Positions 58,941 through 64,000 of a stretch of 64,000 bases of DNA are shown here, in pieces. The notes under the pieces are model-generated. The model did no database searches. It saw only the letters and a list, made by a program, of their open reading frames with translations, and was not told the DNA's origin. The stretch is from positions 186,001-250,000 of the forward strand of contig JAZRVV010000012.1 in NCBI GenBank assembly GCA_045599345.1. The letters are read 5' to 3'. The translations under genes and the position numbers were made by a program. The stretch is from UBA1227 sp045599345 (lineage in GTDB: Bacteria > Bacillota > Clostridia > Oscillospirales > Acutalibacteraceae). Position 1 is the first letter of the stretch, and each line of letters opens with the position of its first letter.

Positions 58941-60029
58941 TTATTTCACTCCAAGATTTAGAATGTTCTTTAATTCTTCGATTGATACCTTGGTGATTTC
59001 ACATTTTCCAATTCTTGTTGGAACGATAAGACTTATTTCTTTGCCTCTGCGCTTCTTGTCAGAAAGAGCAGAGTTATAGAGATCGTCAATAGAAATAATT
59101 GTGCTGATTGGAAGCCCAACACCTTGAACGAGGTGTTCAAGGCTATTTGCAGTGCCTTCCTCCGTGATGCCTAATGCTTCACCTGCGCGCGCAATGGCAC
59201 ACATGCCGATTGCTACTGCTTGTCCGTGTGAAAAGGCATACCTTGAAGCGTGTTCCACTGCATGGCCTATTGTATGTCCAAAATTCAGATATTGACGACG
59301 TCCATTGTCATGTACGTCTGATTCTACGAAAGAAATTTTTGTATTGATAGACTCCTCAACTATTTCTTCGAGGAAAGGTTTTAGGGCATGGTAAGAGTTG
59401 CTTTGTGTTGCAATGCAGTCACCTAAAATTCTAAGAATTTTTTCGTTGCCGAGCATACCGTATTTGATGATTTCAGCTACACCATCATCAAAGTATCTCT
59501 TTTCAAGTGTTGATAGTGTGTCAACGCTACAGATGACAGCCATTGGCTGCCAAAATGCTCCACAGAGGTTTTTACCTGCTTCTAAATCTATGCTTGTCTT
59601 ACCGCCGACTGATGAATCCACCATGGCGATTGTTGTAGTTGGAATTTGTACATATTGGATACCACGCATATATGTTGCTGCGGCAAAGCCAGAAAGGTCA
59701 CCAACAACACCGCCACCAAGAGCGACGATGATATCGGAGCGTGTTATCTCATTGTCGGCAAGGAATTCAAGAATCTTGCCATAGTTTTCTATGTTTTTGG
59801 AAGCCTCACCTGCATAGAAAGCAAAGATGAAAACTTCAAATCCCTCTTTTTTGAGGGAGTCAGCAACGTCATTGGTATAGATAGCGCCAACAGTAAAATC
59901 AGTAATAAGCGCTACACGACAAGGAGCGTGAACGCTTGATATGATTTCTCCGCATTTTGGGAGCAAATCGGTGCCGATTGTCACATCGTATTCCTGTTCT
60001 GATTCGAGTTTTACGCTTATTGTGTTCAT
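58941..60029 (-). CDS. aroB: 3-dehydroquinate synthase
   Basis: A 362-residue NAD- and metal-dependent enzyme: ALGGGVVGDLSGFAAATYMRG, PTTTIAMVDSSVGGKTSIDL and the metal-binding NFGHTIGHAVEH (His pair) are intact. Second step of the shikimate route. It is 1 bp from the DAHP synthase gene. Confidence 0.95.
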   Translation of the reverse strand: MNTISVKLESEQEYDVTIGTDLLPKCGEIISSVHAPCRVALITDFTVGAIYTNDVADSLKKEGFEVFIFAFYAGEASKNIENYGKILEFLADNEITRSDIIVALGGGVVGDLSGFAAATYMRGIQYVQIPTTTIAMVDSSVGGKTSIDLEAGKNLCGAFWQPMAVICSVDTLSTLEKRYFDDGVAEIIKYGMLGNEKILRILGDCIATQSNSYHALKPFLEEIVEESINTKISFVESDVHDNGRRQYLNFGHTIGHAVEHASRYAFSHGQAVAIGMCAIARAGEALGITEEGTANSLEHLVQGVGLPISTIISIDDLYNSALSDKKRRGKEISLIVPTRIGKCEITKVSIEELKNILNLGVK

Positions 60030-60030
60030 A

Positions 60031-60834
60031 TTACAGAGCCGCCTTTACTGACATTGCTTTTTTAACTATTGCTTCAAACTTGTCAGGCTTTAATGCCTGA
60101 TTGGCATCGCAGAGTGCCTCGTCCGGTTTGTCATGAACTTCGATTATGAGGCCGTCTGAACCTGCTGCGACAGCAGCGAGAGAAAGAGGCTCGATGAGTT
60201 CATAGCGACCAGCTGGATGAGATGGATCGGCGATGACAGGAAGGTGAGTCAATGTTTTGAGAGATGGAATAGAGGAGACATCGAAAGTGAATCTTGTGTA
60301 TGTTTCGAATGTCCTTATTCCACGCTCGCAGAGAATTACTCTCTCGTTGCCAGATGCCATAATGTGCTCGGCAGAGGAGAGCACTTCCTCGTATGTGCAA
60401 CCAAATCCGCGCTTTAAGAGAATAGGCTTGTCGAGCTTGCCGAGTGCATGCAAAAGGCCAAAGTTTTGCATGTTCTTTGCGCCGACTTGGATGATGTCTA
60501 CGTCTTTAAAAAGTTCGATTTCTGATTCGTCAGTAATCTCAGATACTGTTGGGAGGCCAAACTCACGGCCTGCCTCAACGAGGTATTCTATTCCCTCACC
60601 TTCAAGTCCTTGGAAGGTATAAGGGGATGTACGTGGCTTGAAAGCACCGCCACGTAGCATAGTGGCGCCCGATGCTTTGACGGCACTTGCTAAACGGAAA
60701 ATCTGGTCCCTTGACTCAATTGCACAAGGACCAGCGATTATAGCAAGGCTGCCGTCGCCAATCTTGGCGCCAGAGACTTCGATTATTGTATTTTGAGGGT
60801 GATAATCACGTGTTGTTAAATGAAAATCAGCCAT
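60031..60834 (-). CDS. aroF: 3-deoxy-7-phosphoheptulonate synthase (type I beta, no regulatory domain)
   Basis: A 267-residue enzyme joining PEP and erythrose 4-phosphate. IIAGPCAIES, LRGGAFKPRTSPYTFQG, KRGFGCTYEE and DPSHPAGR are the KDPS-like DAHP synthase core. There is no fused chorismate mutase or ACT domain. The ATG at 60834 is preferred; the frame extends to 60888 without a ribosome site. It overlaps the upstream membrane protein gene by 8 bp. Confidence 0.92.
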   Translation of the reverse strand: MADFHLTTRDYHPQNTIIEVSGAKIGDGSLAIIAGPCAIESRDQIFRLASAVKASGATMLRGGAFKPRTSPYTFQGLEGEGIEYLVEAGREFGLPTVSEITDESEIELFKDVDIIQVGAKNMQNFGLLHALGKLDKPILLKRGFGCTYEEVLSSAEHIMASGNERVILCERGIRTFETYTRFTFDVSSIPSLKTLTHLPVIADPSHPAGRYELIEPLSLAAVAAGSDGLIIEVHDKPDEALCDANQALKPDKFEAIVKKAMSVKAAL

Positions 60835-61522
60835 TGTATTCGCCTTCTTCCGCGATAAGTGAATATTCACGGTACATCCATGTACCAAAGATTAACACTA
60901 GGCCTCCACAGGCAAGTGTTAGGCATGAACGAGTGAAAGTATTAAATGTCGGTTGTAAAATGAAATGGCGGCTATACGTGCTAATGATTTGGAACAGTAG
61001 CGCTACCGCAATTGGAGTATCAAGTGAGCGAGTAATCATGTAAAGACCGAGTGTAATAAATCCTACTCCGCAAAGAATCAGTAGGTATGGAGTAAAGCCT
61101 TCATAGATTCCCGAAATGGTATATGCGCCTACCAGTGTGATTACATCGCGGTAGGACAGCTTGCTTCCATTTGTTTTTCCAAGTATGGATACACCAAGCC
61201 CAATTATGAATAGTTGACGCCAAAGGGTAGCACCAAGTGCTGATAACGCAAATGCAACCGAAGTGCCAAAGCCCACGGATGAATTTAGTGTGCCTCCAGT
61301 AAAATGGAGGTAAATCAGCATTGGAATAAAACACAAGAAGAACACCCTATTATCACTGATAGGCTGCTCACCAAAAGGTTTATTGTATTTTTTGAAAGCC
61401 CAAAGAGCCACGCCGGCAACAATGAGCTTTGCAAACCATGGAAGGAATGCAGAAAGTGACAATACAACGGTTCCTATTAGCACCTGCAAATAGGAACGCC
61501 AAAACGTATTCTTCTTAAGCAT
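60827..61522 (-). CDS. Hypothetical polytopic membrane protein
   Basis: A 231-residue protein that I do not recognise. It has about seven hydrophobic segments, a basic N-terminus (MLKKN) and a short acidic C-terminal tail (EEGEYNG). The Glu-Glu motif of CPBP-type intramembrane proteases is absent. It is translationally coupled to aroF (8-bp overlap) and 12 bp after nrdR, so it is certainly co-transcribed with the aromatic genes. Transport or sensing of a pathway compound would fit, but there is no direct evidence. Confidence 0.7.
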   Translation of the reverse strand: MLKKNTFWRSYLQVLIGTVVLSLSAFLPWFAKLIVAGVALWAFKKYNKPFGEQPISDNRVFFLCFIPMLIYLHFTGGTLNSSVGFGTSVAFALSALGATLWRQLFIIGLGVSILGKTNGSKLSYRDVITLVGAYTISGIYEGFTPYLLILCGVGFITLGLYMITRSLDTPIAVALLFQIISTYSRHFILQPTFNTFTRSCLTLACGGLVLIFGTWMYREYSLIAEEGEYNG

Positions 61523-61534
61523 TTATACGCCAAC

Positions 61535-61990
61535 TTATTTCTCTTCGAGTAATTTAGATACTTCTTCTACAAATGTGCTAACGTCCTTGAACTGTCTATA
61601 AACAGATGCAAAGCGAACGTATGCAACTTCGTCGATTTCTTTGAGCTTGTTCATGCAGAGCTCACCAATTTTGTCAGAAGTAACTTCACGATCGAGGGAA
61701 TTCTGAAGCTGAGATTCGATGTCGTTTACAGCTGCCTCAATTGTGTCAAGGCCTACTGGACGTTTTTCACAAGCTCTAAGCATACCAGCAAGGAGTTTGT
61801 TGCGCTCGAATGTCTCGCGTGTCTTGTCCTTCTTAACTACGATAAGAGGAACACTTTCAATAATCTCATAAGTTGTAAAACGCTTGCCGCACTGGATGCA
61901 TTCACGGCGACGGCGGATGCGCTCGCCTTCGTCTGTTGGACGAGAGTCGATTACTTTACTTTCTTCATAACCACAAAATGGACATTTCAT
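61535..61990 (-). CDS. nrdR: Transcriptional repressor NrdR
   Basis: A 151-residue protein with an N-terminal zinc ribbon (CPFCGYEESKVIDSRP...RRRECIQCGKRF) and an ATP-cone domain (about 49-139). It represses ribonucleotide reductase genes in response to ATP/dATP. First gene of the minus-strand aro run; GGTTGGTGTAGGAA precedes the ATG. Confidence 0.96.
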   Translation of the reverse strand: MKCPFCGYEESKVIDSRPTDEGERIRRRRECIQCGKRFTTYEIIESVPLIVVKKDKTRETFERNKLLAGMLRACEKRPVGLDTIEAAVNDIESQLQNSLDREVTSDKIGELCMNKLKEIDEVAYVRFASVYRQFKDVSTFVEEVSKLLEEK

Positions 61991-62034
61991 TTCCTACACC
62001 AACCTTATAATTATTTTAAAATAAAGGTACTAAA

Positions 62035-62063
62035 ATTATACCATCAAGAAATTGCAACTTCAA
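62035..62063 (-). promoter_or_regulatory. Promoter of nrdR and the aro run
   Basis: The minus strand shows TTGAAG, 17 bp, TATAAT. Confidence 0.65.
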
Positions 62064-62143
62064 TATAATTTGTATGTAATTAATAAAAATATTACAACAT
62101 ATAGTGTTTGGATTTGTATAATTAATTAAATTATGACTTTTTA

Positions 62144-62172
62144 TTGCTTTACTACGCTAAAATACGTATAAT
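62144..62172 (+). promoter_or_regulatory. Promoter of the amino-acid ABC transporter
   Basis: TTGCTT, 17 bp, TATAAT, with AAAGGAG further on. The -35, spacing and -10 are the same as at the lipase gene (25579-25607). The rest of the 219-bp divergent spacer is AT-rich and I see no riboswitch in it. Confidence 0.72.
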
Positions 62173-62209
62173 AGATAATCATGCAAAAATGATAAAGGAG
62201 TAATAACTT

Positions 62210-62977
62210 ATGAAGAAATTTTTAGCTTTAACATTAGCACTCGTTATGGTACTTGCTTTTGCAGCTTGTTCAAAGGCTCCAGCAAGTGACGACACAGACT
62301 CAAAGACATGGATAATTGCTATGGATACAGTTTTCCGTCCATTTGAGTACACTGATGAAAACGGCGAATTTGTTGGTATCGACGTTGATATCATCAATGC
62401 AGTAGCTAAGGATCAGGGCCTTGATATCGAAATTAAGAGCCTTGGTTGGGATGCAGCAATCGCTGCTTGCCAGGCTGGTCAGGCAGACGGTATGATCGCT
62501 GGTGCATCTATTACAGAAAAGCGCCAGAGTGAAGGTTGGATTTTCTCAGATGGTTACTACACAGCAACACAGTGTATGGCAGTAGCTAAGGACTCAAACA
62601 TTAAGGGCTTTGAGGACTTAAAGGGCAAGCTTGTAGCAGTTAAGACTGGTACACAGGGTGAGGAATATGCAAAGTCTCTTCAGGAAGAATATGGCTTTGA
62701 TGTTTCAAACTTTGAGGATTCACCAACAATGTATCAGGCAGTAGTTGGCGGCCAGTGTGTAGCATGCTTCGAAGACACACCTATTATGAAGGACTCAATC
62801 AAGTCTGGTGTTGAGCTTGTAGCACTTGACGATACACAGAACGAGGGTGGCGAATACGGTTTCGCTATCTTTGATGCTAACAATCAGGAACTCATCGACG
62901 CATTCAATGCTGGTCTTAAGAACATCAAGGCAAGTGGCGAGTACGATCAGATTCTTGAGAAGTATCTTGGCAAATAA
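62210..62977 (+). CDS. Amino-acid ABC transporter substrate-binding lipoprotein
   Basis: A 255-residue protein with a lipoprotein signal ending LAFAAC and a family 3 (periplasmic-binding-protein-like) fold: RPFEYTDENGEFVGIDVDI at the start of the domain and a closing GLKNIKASGEYDQILEKYLG. It captures a polar amino acid, perhaps glutamine or arginine, and delivers it to the permease. The specific ligand cannot be told. Confidence 0.92.
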   Translation: MKKFLALTLALVMVLAFAACSKAPASDDTDSKTWIIAMDTVFRPFEYTDENGEFVGIDVDIINAVAKDQGLDIEIKSLGWDAAIAACQAGQADGMIAGASITEKRQSEGWIFSDGYYTATQCMAVAKDSNIKGFEDLKGKLVAVKTGTQGEEYAKSLQEEYGFDVSNFEDSPTMYQAVVGGQCVACFEDTPIMKDSIKSGVELVALDDTQNEGGEYGFAIFDANNQELIDAFNAGLKNIKASGEYDQILEKYLGK

Positions 62978-62996
62978 TATTTAGGAGTTTTAGTAA

Positions 62997-63668
62997 ATGG
63001 TTGCAATTCTTGGCACATATGGCGAATTGTTATTACAGGCAATGGGCAAAACGCTTACTATGGCGTTTTACAGCCTTATATTTGCCTGCATTATAGGCCT
63101 TATTTTTGGTGTACTTTCAGTACTCAAAAACAAGGTTTGTAAGGCCATAGCTCAAGTTTTTGTAGATGTAATTCGTGGCGTACCAATGATAGTACTTGCA
63201 TATTTCGTATTCTTTGGTATTCCTTATGCATGCAAAAATCTCTTGGGTTTTAACTTTACACTTTCCGCTTTAGAGGCCGGTATTATATGCTTAAGCCTTA
63301 ACTGCGGCGCTTATATGGCAGAGATAATTCGTGCAGGTATTCAGTCTGTACCATCAGGTCAAATGGAGGCTGCTCGTTCTCTTGGTCTTTCATATTGGAC
63401 AGCAATGAGACAGATAGTACTTCCACAGGCTATTCGTACAATGATACCTAGCATTATCAATCAGTTCATTATCACATTAAAGGATACATCAATCCTTTCA
63501 ATCATCGGCTTCCCAGAGCTTGTAAACTCTGCAAAATCCGTTGTTGCAATTACCTTTAAATCTTTCCAAGTTTGGGCGATTGTTGGTGTAATGTACTTGA
63601 TTGTTATCACCATTCTTTCGAAGGTCGCAAAGATACTCGAGAGGAGGCTGAACAACTATGGCCATTAA
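62997..63668 (+). CDS. Amino-acid ABC transporter permease (HisMQ type)
   Basis: A 223-residue protein with about five helices and the coupling motif EAARSLGLSYWTAMRQIVLPQAIR (EAA loop). Single permease gene, so it would act as a homodimer. It follows the binding protein by 19 bp and overlaps the ATPase by 11 bp. Confidence 0.93.
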   Translation: MVAILGTYGELLLQAMGKTLTMAFYSLIFACIIGLIFGVLSVLKNKVCKAIAQVFVDVIRGVPMIVLAYFVFFGIPYACKNLLGFNFTLSALEAGIICLSLNCGAYMAEIIRAGIQSVPSGQMEAARSLGLSYWTAMRQIVLPQAIRTMIPSIINQFIITLKDTSILSIIGFPELVNSAKSVVAITFKSFQVWAIVGVMYLIVITILSKVAKILERRLNNYGH

Positions 63669-64000
63669 TTATGATAAGGTTAAAGTTGAGGTTACAAATC
63701 TTGAAAAACACTTTGGTAAAAACCAAGTGTTAAAGGGTGTTGACCTCACTGTTTATGAGGGCGAAGTACTCTGTATAATTGGTCCATCTGGTGGTGGTAA
63801 GTCAACACTTCTTCGTTGCCTTAATGCACTTGAGGACGCAACAGGCGGTAAGATTGTTATCGATGGATATGAGATAACTGATAAGAAGTCTGTTGATATC
63901 AACAAGGTTAGACAGAACATCGGCATGGTTTTCCAGCAGTTCAATTTGTTCCCACACAAGACTGTTAAAGAAAACATCATGCTCGCTCCAGTAGACTGCA
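63658..64000 (+). CDS. Amino-acid ABC transporter ATP-binding protein, 3' partial
   Basis: ATG at 63658 with GAGGAGG upstream; open to the window end (114 codons visible). Walker A GPSGGGKST, LLRCLNALE and Q-loop GMVFQQFNLFPH identify the GlnQ/HisP family. Completes the three-gene importer. Confidence 0.93.
   Translation, partial: MAINYDKVKVEVTNLEKHFGKNQVLKGVDLTVYEGEVLCIIGPSGGGKSTLLRCLNALEDATGGKIVIDGYEITDKKSVDINKVRQNIGMVFQQFNLFPHKTVKENIMLAPVDC

Noticed and set aside
62094..62110. Imperfect palindrome that might be an NrdR box
   Set aside because: Only the outer four bases on each side pair, and the site is not before a ribonucleotide reductase gene.

Overview
The window looks like chromosomal DNA from a low-to-moderate G+C Gram-positive anaerobe of the class Clostridia, plausibly a gut Ruminococcaceae/Oscillospiraceae-type bacterium. 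The reasons are strong Shine-Dalgarno sites, frequent TTG/GTG starts, dockerin-type surface protein features, an anaerobic GlpA/GlpB/DUF1667-type trio, a 2[4Fe-4S] ferredoxin, SepF/DivIVA division genes, RNase M5, split transketolase and ECF-type metal uptake. No phage, insertion sequence, rRNA or CRISPR array was seen. This assignment is inference from gene content; no database was searched.

Layout. 1-2.3 kb: end of a probable FtsEX-associated cell-wall operon (M23 coiled-coil hydrolase and an S41 protein lacking its catalytic Ser and Lys). 2.4-6.7 kb: two secreted/surface proteins, one ending in a dockerin and the next starting with a cohesin-like domain and anchored by one membrane helix. 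6.7-8.2 kb: GntR and TetR regulators on the minus strand. 8.2-15.2 kb: one five-gene operon behind a promoter and palindrome that look TetR-controlled: BON-like/GlpA-like dehydrogenase, second flavoprotein, DUF1667 protein, an alkyl-DHAP-synthase-like flavoenzyme and a TagF-like glycerophosphotransferase. A second TagF-like gene converges on it. 16.4-17.8 kb: CBS-containing inorganic pyrophosphatase. 17.9-23.1 kb: argCJBDF behind ARG boxes. 23.2-25.6 kb: fused CbiM-CbiN-CbiQ plus CbiO. 25.6-26.9 kb: leaderless family I.5-type lipase. 26.9-28.0 kb: HTH-antitoxin/Fic toxin pair with a 24-bp palindromic operator. 28.06-28.5 kb: strongly structured non-coding stretch and a 51-codon antitoxin-like ORF. 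28.5-32.4 kb: NagZ-like lipoprotein and two flavoproteins (minus).

32.5-39.6 kb: RmlA-RmlC fusion, RmlD, AlaS, HIT protein, short ComEC. 39.6-50.3 kb: a long plus-strand housekeeping run (HolA, RNase M5, CCA-adding enzyme, DUF896, MiaA, HlyD-like protein, YggS, SepF, DivIVA, LspA, RluD, split transketolase). 50.3-52.6 kb: an Ntn hydrolase with an unusual propeptide, tRNA-Pro(CGG) and YchF. 52.6-62.0 kb: minus-strand genes including RsmI, TrmN6, ferredoxin, PssA, a trifunctional chorismate mutase-AroE-AroK, AroC, AroA, AroB, DAHP synthase, an unknown membrane protein and NrdR. 62.1-64.0 kb: a polar amino-acid ABC transporter cut by the window end.

The most unusual points are the TetR-linked glycerol-3-phosphate/AGPS-like/TagF operon, the candidate cohesin-dockerin neighbour pair, the pseudo-S41 protein, three multi-domain fusions (CM-AroE-AroK, CbiMNQ, RmlA-RmlC) and the structured intergenic element at 28.06-28.32 kb.
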